Below are positions 10,750-20,282 of a DNA stretch of 64,000 nucleotides, one piece after another. The notes beneath the pieces were generated by a model. The model ran no database searches and was not told the DNA's origin. It saw only the letters and a program-made list of their open reading frames with translations. Location of the stretch: contig NC_085885.1 of assembly GCF_035222275.1 (NCBI RefSeq), positions 1,798,001-1,862,000 on the forward strand, written 5' to 3'. The stretch is from Podospora bellae-mahoneyi. Its lineage: Eukaryota > Ascomycota > Sordariomycetes > Sordariales > Podosporaceae. A program made the position numbers and the translations under genes. Every line of letters starts with the position of its first letter. Positions within the stretch are counted from its first letter, which is position 1.

Positions 10750-11401
10750 TTATAGGTTTGTGCAAAAGGCAGTCCCCTTGAAATCACGCCAGAAGGTGAA
10801 GTCAAAGCCAGGGCTGTAATGCGCCCAACCTGTCCGCCAGAAACCAACATTTTGCGGAAAATACAGTCCCTAAAGAATTGTGCTTTGTGTTAGTCTTTGA
10901 CTTGCAACCCACTCAAGCTTGACCCAATCCTCTGGTTAAAAGCTCCAAATCGAATGCGGAGGAGGGGAGGTTAGGATTCAATCCCAGAAGACAGATATAT
11001 TAAGTATTATACATACTTTGGCATAGTTGTACCCAGCAAGCACAACCTGGCTCACTGTCAGGTAGTAGATGGTGTGCGCGGGGACAAAGTTCCCGTCGTT
11101 GAAAAAGTTGGGCCATCCAATAGTGCATTGGTCATAATCGCTGTAGACTGGGAAGGTCTTGCCTGTCCGACTTGGGTGTTTGTCTGCGAGAAAGGTGTTT
11201 TGCACTTGGTTGACGAAGACCCTGGCTCTCAAGGGACTCCCCAATGGTAGCGAGTGTCGATGGGTCGATCTGGTGGGTGGTGGAGTTCCCATGCTCGTCG
11301 AAGGTCACAGCATAAAAGCCGTCTGGTGTGCCCTTGGGGACAACGTAGCCGAGGGTGCTGGCAACCAGGGGAAGAAAAGCGAGGAAGGCCCTGAACAGCA
11401 T
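10750..11401 (-). pseudogene. Small secreted protein, paralogue of the gene at 12345-12972, broken by a frameshift
   Basis: Exon 1 begins MLFRAFLAFLPLVASTLGYV (signal peptide) and continues VPKGTPDGFYAVTF. A frameshift near 11170 moves the reading frame, which resumes as GKTFPVYSDYDQCTIGWPNF and ends NYAK at 11017. An intron is likely at 10870-11016 (GTATGT, branch GACTAAC, acceptor TTTAG). Exon 2, 10750-10869, reads GLYFPQNVGFWRTGW, then FDFTFWRDFKGTAFCTNL and stop. It aligns throughout with the intact paralogue. One cysteine of the paralogue (AGCNY) is Tyr here (AGYNY), consistent with relaxed constraint. The single frameshift makes this a young pseudogene, or a base-calling error. Confidence 0.7.
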
Positions 11402-12202
11402 TCCGAAAAGTCGATCAATGGACGGACACTGAACTCGAATAATTGAGAAGATCTACTGCTTCAATACTCAGTACAGTAAGTTTGTTTTGATACGGACGAC
11501 AGACAAAACAGTCAAAACCACAGAAGAAAGAATCATTTTATAGGTAAAGTAGACCGTCTCCAGCGTATAGTTCGCTGTTGACACCATGTGGACCTCACAG
11601 GGATGGCGGACACTCCGGCTACCTGTCGTGATCCTTCGAGAGAATATCATTATGCGAAAGAGGAACTCGGGGCGATATACCTAGTATTCCTTAGCTCTAT
11701 AGGTAACTTGCTCTAGCTAACTGTCAACAAATCCCATTTCGTTGTGAAGATTACCATGTGGCTGTTGGTGATTATCAAGCTTACCTAGACACATTAGCCA
11801 TCTTCAGCGAACGTATTGTGCAGGATACGCCAGTAGGTTTGCACATAAACACACTGCCGCACAAGGTTCTACATCAGATTGGCGTATTGCGGACTATGTA
11901 TTTCCCTCGCGTATAGCGTATAGCTTACGGTGTTTTGGCGCAGTGGGCCAGGCTTCCTGAAGCCCGCACCTTTTTCTCATTCCGGCTATTAGCATCTGGG
12001 ACTTTCACCAATTACATTACAGTTTCGGCTCATAGTTCGGTTACCTGGCTTCCCTATGTGATGTATTGTTGCGAACTATCACCATCAATGCACGGACAAC
12101 TGTTGGCCTTCAAACTTCACGTAATGAAAACAGATGTTGAGCTTAGGTACAAGTACCTAGGTAGGAAGGTTGGTATAGGTCATGAACGCATCATCTATTG
12201 TT
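11402..12202. other. Intergenic between the two paralogues
   Basis: Mostly AT-leaning sequence with no recognised gene. It should hold the promoter of the 10.75-11.40 kb copy near its left end. Confidence 0.4.
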
Positions 12203-12310
12203 GCTACCTATCTGATAAACGTGGGAGGAAAAGGCAGTGTGGCTGCAAGAAGAACAGGATACCCTTCCCCCTGCATGTTGGCTCACACGCCGGTAAAAAC
12301 CTTCCTAAAA
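12203..12310. repeat. 3'-flank repeat, copy B (partner at 10602-10710)
   Basis: Direct repeat of the block at 10602-10710 (GATAAACGTGGGAGGAAAAG, GCAAGAAGAACAGGATAC, CACGCCGGTAAAAAC), immediately 3' of the intact secreted-protein gene. Confidence 0.75.
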
Positions 12311-12344
12311 GGAAAACCACACTGGAGGACGACAAGTGAGTGCT

Positions 12345-12972
12345 TTAGGTAAGGTTGTCGCAGAAGTTGGTGCCACTGAGATCGCGCCAGAAGGTGAAGT
12401 CGATGGTCGGGAACAGGGTGCCGGAATGATAAAAGAAATGCACCCAGCCCGTCCTCCACCATCCGGCGTTGCCGTCCATGAACCCGTTGAAGGAGTCGAC
12501 AAGGGATGCACCGTGATTGACCTCAGCATCTGCAAGCGAGATCAGTTAGCTCTGGGCATTGCAGTATGATATAGTATGTGATCTTACACTTGTAGTTGCA
12601 GCCCGCAAGTACAGCCTGGCCCGACACGGCGAAGTACTGTGTTCTGGACGGAACATGACTTCCAGCGTTGAAGAAGTTCTTCCATCCTTGGGTGCATGCA
12701 TTGTAGTCGGCTTGGTTTGGGAAAGTTCTCCCCGTTGCACCCCACGAGTTCACCTGTCTTCTGAGCTTCGCGCTGCGGCCAGGCAGGCTACGGTTCTCGA
12801 GGGGTTCTCCAATGACTGCGTGGGTTGAGGGATCAATCTCGACCGTGGTTGTGTTGCCGTCATCCCCAACGATGACTTCGTAAAAGCCATTTGGGGTGCC
12901 CTCAGGGACAACGAAGCCGAGAGCGGTGATCGGAACCAGGTGGAAAAGGGCGAGGAGGGCTTTGAATTGCAT
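12345..12972 (-). CDS. Small secreted protein (189 aa) of unknown family, intact paralogue
   Basis: Exon 1 is 12972-12588 and exon 2 is 12529-12345. The 58-nt intron (12530-12587) has donor GTAAGA, branch GCTAAC and acceptor TGCAG; the exons total 570 nt. I start at the second ATG (MQFKALLALFHLVPITALGF) because it gives a compact signal peptide; an in-frame ATG at 12996 is possible. A proregion ends in KLRR, a Kex2-like site, followed by QVNSWGATGRTFPNQADYNA. The C-terminus carries WWRTGWVHFF and IDFTFWRDLSGTNFCDNLT. There are only three cysteines in the mature part, so it is aromatic-rich rather than cysteine-rich. I know no function. The partner copy at 10.75-11.40 kb shares intron position and 3' flank, showing tandem duplication. 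Confidence 0.75.
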
Positions 12973-13868
12973 TTTGGCAGTCAATGAGAAGTGCAAGCCG
13001 GAAAGTCAGGTGAGAAAGTGATGCTGATCCGATGATGAGTAGTGATGAGGATGACAGACCTCATGGAAGTAGGAAACGGGGACCCTTATATAATTTTTCG
13101 CAGCGAGTAAACATCTCTTTGTGTCTGTCCCTACATATCCACATCGAACACTTGGCGGAAAAGGCATAAACTTGCTTCTGTGCTATTGGAAAAGCCTCAG
13201 ATGCCGCTGTCGACCATCAGCTTGGCAAAATCAGGTACCTTACAAAGTTCCAGGCTGTCATACCAAAGCTAACAGCGGTCTATAGTCGCATTTGTGAAAC
13301 CTACTTGCCTATTGAGAGACAATATAGACAGCTTCATTCCTGTTGGTTCTATCACCTGCTCGTAGTCTTACGCCGAGAAGTCGCACGAACCTTGGAAGGC
13401 TTCGTCTACTGCATATAACATCGTCGTACCAAATCCTACATTGCGTCAGCTTCGAATAGAACACCGTCAAGCTGGCAGGTGGATACTCTGTGATACCTTG
13501 GAGAATAACCAACATGTACGTCCCAAGACGCGATGGATGTTCATGGATTTCAATAGTTCAATTGTCTCGTCTTTGACAGACCAGTGGTAAGTCCCTGCAG
13601 CTCTAAGTGTTGGAACAACCAACATGCCGGACCAGAATTACTGAAAAAATCTTCAAGGTCATATCCGAGCCCACAATTCGGCCAAACATAGTTAGCCAGG
13701 GTAAGGAGAGCGGCGTTTGAACTTATCGCCTGCCATGGGAATTAGTGATGAAGTTCGGTGTCCATATTTGGAATTACCGGTTAGAACTGGTTGCACCGAA
13801 CTTAATAGTTCAGCTGTGGACATGACGAGCAATCCTTCTGCGACATCATCAACTCTTCAATGCCAAGA
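12973..13868. other. Intergenic, promoter of the 12.3-12.97 kb gene and 3' region of the HET gene
   Basis: A TATA-like TATATAATTTTT lies at about 13086-13097 on the plus strand, about 115 bp upstream of the secreted gene's start (minus strand). The remainder has no recognised gene. Confidence 0.4.
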
Positions 13869-16088
13869 TCAGATGACAACAACCTCTTGCCTCATACTGT
13901 GACCCTCATCAAACCAATAAGGCTTCTTCTCAAAGCCCACATCGCCCTCAAGATAGCCCTTGCATCCCATCGTCCCCACCCGCCGGTATGTGCCCGGCTG
14001 ACCTTCAACAGGAACCAACAAAATTCCTCGTCCCTGTGTCATATTCGGCGACCCTCCTCTCTCGTCATACAGCTGCACCATAGCAAACTGCATCAGGTTC
14101 TCCGGCGCCTCATACGTGCAAACCTCAATGCAAGACATCACAATGTCTCTCTTCACCGGCCACTCATCCGGCACATCAACATACCAAGAGAGCCTATCAT
14201 CCCCCGGCACCTCACCAGACTTCACCCAATCGCTCTCCAAATCCCCAAGCGCCCACCCATAACCGTGATCATGTTTACCGGTCCCATTCCGTTTCCAAAC
14301 AACCTTCTTCACTCTTCCCCTCAGCCGAATGAAACCTCCCTTGACCTGCCCCAACGGATTACCCCCCACAAGCGTTGTCTCCGCATGAAGCAACTCACAA
14401 GCGTATTTATACCCAATGCTCCCATCCAACACCCCCTGATGCAAAAAAATCCTAAAATGCCCATCCAAACTCGCCCAACTCCAACTCGGCGCCCTGTACC
14501 TCTCCGGCCTCTTAAATTTGGTCTTCACATCACTAACCCTATGCGCCGCCCACAACAGCTGAAAAAGCATGTCCCCCCTCCACAACCCAGCCAAATACTC
14601 CCCCACCCCTTCCTTTATCCTCTTGTACTCCTCCGCAATAGCCATAACAGCCAACAACTTATCATCCCCCATTGTTAACTCCCTCGACGTATAAGCCTCC
14701 ACAATCACCCCCCAGGCCAACGGATGCCTCACCCCAGCCAAACTCTGATTTCCCGGGTCCAAGTTCTTGAAACTTGCGCCTATGGAATCATAAATCGATC
14801 TCAAAGTCGTAATTGGCTCCTCTAGCCCCCCATCTGTATGTCTCGACTCCAAGCAACAAAACACCATCCCCCTGTTTCCGTAAGCAAGCACCCGGGTGGA
14901 TAATTGTCCCTCCTGGAAGGTCCAAGCCCTGGTGTAAAGAGGTAACATCTCCTGATCCCGCCTCGAGCGCACTGGCATGGCGATAGCTTGTCGTATCTCC
15001 CCTTCCTGCTTTCCAACTGGTGAATCGACCCTTACATTAAAGACATACCCCCTGTCGTGAACCCTCGGACGTAGGAACCCGTCAAGGCTGGTAGAAGCTA
15101 CACCAGCAGCAACGGTGAGGAATGCTCCGCGGTAGATGAGGTGCATGTTGGATATTTCATTCATTTTGTCTCGGTCCGAGTCTTGAATGATGCACAATGC
15201 ATCCACCCAGAGGTATTTCATTCCTACGCCGTGGGTTACGGTTAAAGCGTCGATGATTGTCAACGGGAGAACATCAAGAGGGATGTTGCGGGAGTAGGTT
15301 CCAATGTTTCTTTTGGTGGTTTTGCCGGGTTGGTCGCCGCCCCAGCAGTAGCTTAGGGTTGCATAGGGGGCTGGGGGTGGGTTGCTGACCAGACGAACGA
15401 TGAGGTGTGGTTCATCTGGGTTTGGAGAATTGGGGCGAGTAACGACTTCCAAGAGGCGGGTGGGCATGTGGCTAAGGTTGAACTCGCGGCATTTGGTGTG
15501 GTTGGCGGAGCAATCTCGGAGATATTTCCTGGCTCGGGAGTAGCTGAGTTCAGAGTTGGGGAGGAGGTTGGGTGGCGGTTGGGGTCCGAACAGCTCGTGG
15601 GGCTTTTGGCCTGGAACATTGTAGAGCACAAATTCCCCCAACCTATTGTTCATCTTGTAGCCCAGCTTGAGTCGTTCCCAATCGACCTCGAAGAAGTTGA
15701 CAATGGCTGGCTGCTTCAAAGTCCGCTCGACCCAGATCGGGTTGTCTGGACCTGAGGTCATGCTGACAAGGTAGGCCCCTTGACGAAAGGCAGAGAATAA
15801 AGCGCAGTTGTCTTTCAGAGCAGAGATGACATCAGCTTCAGTGAAGCCAATTTGACCGTCATCTTTGCCGTCTTTTGAGTTTTGTCTCATGTCGATCGTG
15901 ATTTTTGAACAGTGGCGACATGTGTGAGGGGAAACATCTTTCTGGTCCTGGTCTTCCTGGTCATCGGTCATGGGTGGAAGGGCATCGTTGACCACGTGGA
16001 TAAGTGGCCTTGCTTGGCTCTGAGAACTAGCAGCTGCTTGATTCAGTCCTGGACCTGTCGGCAGATTGTTGACTGGAACTAAGACCAT
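13869..16088 (-). CDS. HET-domain (heterokaryon incompatibility) protein, 739 aa
   Basis: An uninterrupted frame. The HET domain starts at about residue 241 with PYATLSYCWGG and continues IIDALTVTHGVGMKYLWVDA, LCIIQDSDRDKMNEISNM and YRGAFLTVAAGVASTSLDGF; these are the three conserved blocks of the family. ARAWTFQEGQLSTRVL follows at the end of the domain. HET domains trigger regulated cell death when non-self is sensed, and are structurally related to TIR domains. I chose the ATG at 16088 (MVLVPVNN) over an upstream in-frame one at 16265, whose extra 59 residues look like leader. No membrane segment is seen, so it is probably cytosolic. The next gene, an AAA+ ATPase on the same strand, ends 493 bp upstream of this start. 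Confidence 0.88.
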   Translation of the reverse strand: MVLVPVNNLPTGPGLNQAAASSQSQARPLIHVVNDALPPMTDDQEDQDQKDVSPHTCRHCSKITIDMRQNSKDGKDDGQIGFTEADVISALKDNCALFSAFRQGAYLVSMTSGPDNPIWVERTLKQPAIVNFFEVDWERLKLGYKMNNRLGEFVLYNVPGQKPHELFGPQPPPNLLPNSELSYSRARKYLRDCSANHTKCREFNLSHMPTRLLEVVTRPNSPNPDEPHLIVRLVSNPPPAPYATLSYCWGGDQPGKTTKRNIGTYSRNIPLDVLPLTIIDALTVTHGVGMKYLWVDALCIIQDSDRDKMNEISNMHLIYRGAFLTVAAGVASTSLDGFLRPRVHDRGYVFNVRVDSPVGKQEGEIRQAIAMPVRSRRDQEMLPLYTRAWTFQEGQLSTRVLAYGNRGMVFCCLESRHTDGGLEEPITTLRSIYDSIGASFKNLDPGNQSLAGVRHPLAWGVIVEAYTSRELTMGDDKLLAVMAIAEEYKRIKEGVGEYLAGLWRGDMLFQLLWAAHRVSDVKTKFKRPERYRAPSWSWASLDGHFRIFLHQGVLDGSIGYKYACELLHAETTLVGGNPLGQVKGGFIRLRGRVKKVVWKRNGTGKHDHGYGWALGDLESDWVKSGEVPGDDRLSWYVDVPDEWPVKRDIVMSCIEVCTYEAPENLMQFAMVQLYDERGGSPNMTQGRGILLVPVEGQPGTYRRVGTMGCKGYLEGDVGFEKKPYWFDEGHSMRQEVVVI

Positions 16089-16581
16089 CTCGATGTAGGT
16101 GATCGTGTGGAGCTTGAGGATATCAGGAGTTGATGTTACTCTCCGAGGGAAAGAGCAACATTTGAGCGAGGCCTTATTGCCAAGAGCAAGATTCGGGTCC
16201 CAACCATGTGGAGCGGGTTGTTGGTGAGTTGACCTCCAACCAACCAATAGCAGTGCAACAAACACGTGAAGGATCGATCCTCTGCATGTTCGAAACAGGT
16301 AATAAAATTCTTAACTCCCTTTTGGTTAACATTGCACATTGCAATAAATTTGCCAAGCAAAATATCACGAACAATAGACAGAGTTCCCCGTTACTAGAAA
16401 CCCCGACTGTGATTGAGGTGGCCAGCTCGAGCTGAGGCTCTGCGCCCAACTCTGACCACTAGGGAGGAATGAAATCATGCTAGTGAAATATCTCGTGTCT
16501 GAGATGATGACATCAATTCGAGAAGAAAAAAAGAAAACACAATTAACCACCATACCTCTGACACACAGCCTTCATTGCACA
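16089..16581. other. Intergenic between the HET gene and the AAA+ ATPase gene
   Basis: Contains the HET gene promoter region (minus strand) and the 3' end of the ATPase transcript. No separate gene is seen. Confidence 0.45.
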
Positions 16582-19500
16582 TCACCATGTTTCATCATCA
16601 TCATCATCATCATCCTCCTCGTCGTCTGCAATCGGTCCCGCTGCTTCTGCCTTTCCCGAACCCTCTTTTTTCTTCAGTTCAGCCAGCCTCAACTCTAGCT
16701 TCAGCCGCTTGACATTATCATCATCCTCGTCATCAGTGAACATTTCCCCCCGATTACGCCGTCGATTGTGTCTCCTGCCAAGATCGTCCACATTCGATGC
16801 CGGATAAACCGGGGGGTTTCTCCCTCTTCGACGACTTCCCCATGGCGCGGACGAATCGGGGGGAAATGTCCCTGGGTTGTTGTCTTGCCGCAGCAGGTCA
16901 CGTCCAGCGATGACGCTGTACGGGTCGTCTTCTTCTTGGAAGCCATGAATGTCGCGAATGTAGTCATCGAAGTGGGCAGATGTTTGCGCGACGCGTTTGA
17001 AATGCCCAACTTTGAGAAGTGGTCGTTTTAGCTCAGTGTTTTCTCCGCCTTCATAGAAGTCCCAGTTTGCCAGTGCTGTGGCTGTCTGGAAAGCGTTTTT
17101 CATCTGCCTGCCATTCCATCTCCGGGATGGCTTGTGTTTGTTACGCTCCCAGTGCTGGTCAATGAAGCGTTCAATCTTCTCTTCTTCTATGTCCATGTCT
17201 ATTCCGCTCGCTTTGAGACGGGACATGTTCCTCTGCCAAATGTCCTTGGCAGACTTCTGGCTGAGTTTTGGGTAGTAGAGACTAATGTGTATGCGTGATC
17301 GAAATGCTTCATCGAATTCTCCGACCCTGTTGGTGGTTAGGATGATGACGCCTGCGTAATATTCTAGAACGCGCAGAAAAACTGTGAAACTGATCAACAA
17401 GCTGCTCTTGGTTCGATCTATACTTGCAAAACAGCATACCTGAAACTAGACTATTCCTCTCAATGTCTCCCTTTTCTCGCTTCGCCAAGAAGACATCGGC
17501 CTCATCCAGAAGCAACACACATCTCCACTTCTGCGCCAACCCACAGAAGGACTCCAATGTCCTCTCAGCTTCTTTTGCTGTGGTGCCGATATCACCGCAT
17601 GTGATAGGTAAAAGTGGTCTGCCCAACTCAGCAGCGACACACTCAGCTGTGGAAGTCTTGCCCACACCAGGCACCCCGTGCAAAAGAATAATCAACCCTT
17701 TGCCTTTGCCAGCGACGAGATCCATAGAGAATGTCTCATGCGCAATACCGCTCTGCTTGGGTACCCGAACATGATTCTTCACGAGGGCCTGAAGGAGTGT
17801 TTTGTGGCCGTCAGGCAGCACCAGGTCCTCAAAGTGCGATGTGAGCGACCGGGGGGGAATTTCGCTCACATTGTTGATGTCGAGGGCAAACCACCTGTGG
17901 TCGAGCAAGGAGTAGCCATACACGCGGGTGGGAAGCAACAGAGCCCATTCGTCAGTGCAACCGGCTCTTCGGAACTCTTGAATACTCCGCAGTTCTGTTA
18001 ACTGCAGAAAGTCGGCGTGTCGGTCAGCCTCGAACTTGGAGTCATCAAAGACGTCGGTGACCCAGCTGTTGTCCTGCTTTTCGGGTAACGGATCGAATGT
18101 TTCTCGCTTGTCGGCCTTGGTCGGGCTGTAGATGATACTTCCACCCAACTTTACGGAAAATCTGTGATACAGGTTCATGTCCTCCCTAAAGAATTCGATA
18201 CCTGCCGCTTGATCCACCATGACCTCGCAGTGGAGCTTGCTTATATGTTAGGTACGTGTCTATATATGTTATGAAACTCAAAGGACTAGGGAGATAGGAA
18301 CCAGCCGAAAGCTTCATACCTCGGTGTCAGCTATCACATAGTTGTAAAAGCCGCGTGTTGTCTGATTAGACTCTCGAATGGTAAACCCGTCATATTTCCT
18401 GTGTGTTCCGGTCGCCAGTTCTGTGAACTTCTTTCCCCGGTGAAGGAGTATCTCCTGAATTTTTGAATCATTAGGGTGGAGAAAAGATGGATACAGCGGC
18501 AATATTTTGACGGGGCGTGCCCCAACGTAGCGCGAAATGACGAAACGCTTTGGTCTTGGACCCATCCGGAAACCGTCGAAGTCGATGTGGAAGGAGTCGA
18601 TGATGAAACTGGTGCTTTCGTGGTCCGAGGCTTTGACAATATCGCGGCATCTTTCCTCTGACTCAGTCTCCGAATCCCATTCTCTATCGCGCACTGGGTC
18701 GAAAGAGCACTTCTTGCCAGAGTCAAACACTTCACGGCCACCGGTGACGTGAAGGATCTGCAACGCCTGGCATCGACGGTGATCATCCCGATTTTGGAAG
18801 AGGTAGGATGTCTGCCCCGGTCGAAAGAGCTGCCACAGGTTCTCAAAAGCGATTTCTGTTATGGTCTTGTTGGAGATCTGGCGCTTGACGTCAAATATAT
18901 CTGCCATGTCGTGATCCATGAACTCTATAAGACACCGAAACTCGTCCCTCTGTCGTTTAGCGCGATCCGCTATCTCCCTCAGTGTCTCATGGTCCGCCTC
19001 AGCCGAGATTTCATCTTCTGACGTCTCTTTTTCTTGAACGACTTCAGCCTGGGCATCAGCTTCGGCTTGGTCGTAGGCTGACTCAAGATCGGCGTAGAAC
19101 TGTCGTATCTCCGCTTCATGCCCTACAAGATACTTGAACGGACGTACAAAAACGTTTTGGGTCTCGGTAAGCTCCTCCCCGATACACTCCCCTAGGGCGT
19201 GCAAAAGGTACTGGGAATTGATGGCGAGCCGATAAGGCACGTCTAGCTGCTGAGACACCTCTGCATTTTGAGAAGATTCACCTTTTTTCTTTCTTATCGC
19301 ACTTTCCCGTCGCAGCTTCCGTAGGTTGGCCTTGACATTCACCTTGGATGAGGTAATGAGAACGCTTTGGTCCAGGTCGAGTTTGCGCCCCTTTTTGACT
19401 CGTCGCCATTCTTCGGGAGGGACTCGTGTTATTTTAGCTTCTTGGGTCTTTGCTGGATCGGTATTCTTTGTTTCATTCACTGAAGTTGTGCCTTCTTGAG

Positions 19501-19699
19501 TACCGCTGGTCTCGGGTTCTTTTTTGCTTCTGCGCTGTCAGCACCATGGCACCAAGGCACCTAAGCTGGACTGGAATGGAGAGATAACACACCCTGGCTG
19601 AGATGATGGGGGCGAAGACTCATCGACGACGTCCTCAACATCGTTTTTATTGAGGACATCGGTGGAAGTGAAAGGAGGGTGATTTTCCACAAGAGACAT
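16582..19699 (-). CDS. Large fungal AAA+ ATPase, about 970 aa
   Basis: Four exons: 19699-19593, 19529-18320, 18235-17440 and 17381-16582, with introns of 63, 84, 58 nt, all GT...AG and frame-continuous (2913 nt). Residues 1-440 form a poorly conserved N-terminal region of the type found in fungal AAA ATPases with DUF7025; it includes FENLWQLFRPGQTSYLF. The AAA module has Walker A GVPGVGKT (about 626-633), Walker B VLLLDEAD (about 679-686), sensor-1 ILTTNR (about 718-723) and an arginine-finger region FRSRIHISLYYP just after. A charged tail (RRHNRRRNRGEMFTDDEDDD) ends in DDDDDDDETW. All ATPase residues are present, so it should bind and hydrolyse ATP. Function is unknown; it lies between a HET gene and a DUF7708-type gene, which suggests a role in the same process. 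Confidence 0.85.
16593..16616. repeat. (ATC)n trinucleotide repeat inside the ATPase coding end
   Basis: The plus strand reads ATCATCATC repeated about six to seven times; on the coding strand it encodes the Asp run near the protein C-terminus. Such repeats change length easily. Confidence 0.8.
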
Positions 19700-20282
19700 C
19701 TTGATGAAAGTCAGGAATCAATCGTTGCTGCTGTATGCGTTGAGCTCAGGCAACAGTCATAGTGCGGGGTCAAGGGTACCTAGGGTATTTAACACTGAGG
19801 TGGATAAGGTTTTGCTTTCGCTCGTATGGTTAACAGCGTGACAAGAATGCCACCGGACAGGAACGGGGCCACTCGCCGTGTTGCCGCCTACGCGCTACTT
19901 CAAGAGCCGAATGGCAAAAATGTACGTTCTCGACCGTGTCCCCGCTTCTACAACAAGGCTCTGAACTCACCGAACACAATCTGGGCACGCTACCTATACA
20001 AACTTGAGTGTCATCGAACGATCTGTAGAGGCGCAAAACTCCTCAGCCAATGGAAAAGAGGTCATCCTGCAGGGTCTGCATTCGTATCTGTTTCATGTTT
20101 GTGTGCCGCACCGTGGCGGGCATGGTGATACCACACTCACACACTGATAGATTCGTTACTATTCTCCCCACCTACCTATCAATCACACAGCAAATGCAAA
20201 AAGAAAACCCCTATTTTCCTTGGTCATCTTGGTTGCTTTGCGACTCAGTCATTACAAGCTTCTCCCTTGAAGTTGAGGTATC
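19700..20282. promoter_or_regulatory. Shared promoter region, divergent ATPase and DUF7708-type genes
   Basis: 583 bp separate the two start codons on opposite strands, so one region may control both. I recognise no specific factor site. Confidence 0.45.

Noticed and set aside
13860-14678. 272-codon plus-strand open frame opposite the HET gene
   Set aside because: It is the mirror of a long coding frame; the peptide is Pro/His/Arg-rich as expected of antisense shadow.
16089-16265. Longer N-terminus for the HET protein
   Set aside because: The 59 extra residues look like leader DNA; HET proteins usually start in a polar segment like MVLVPVNN.
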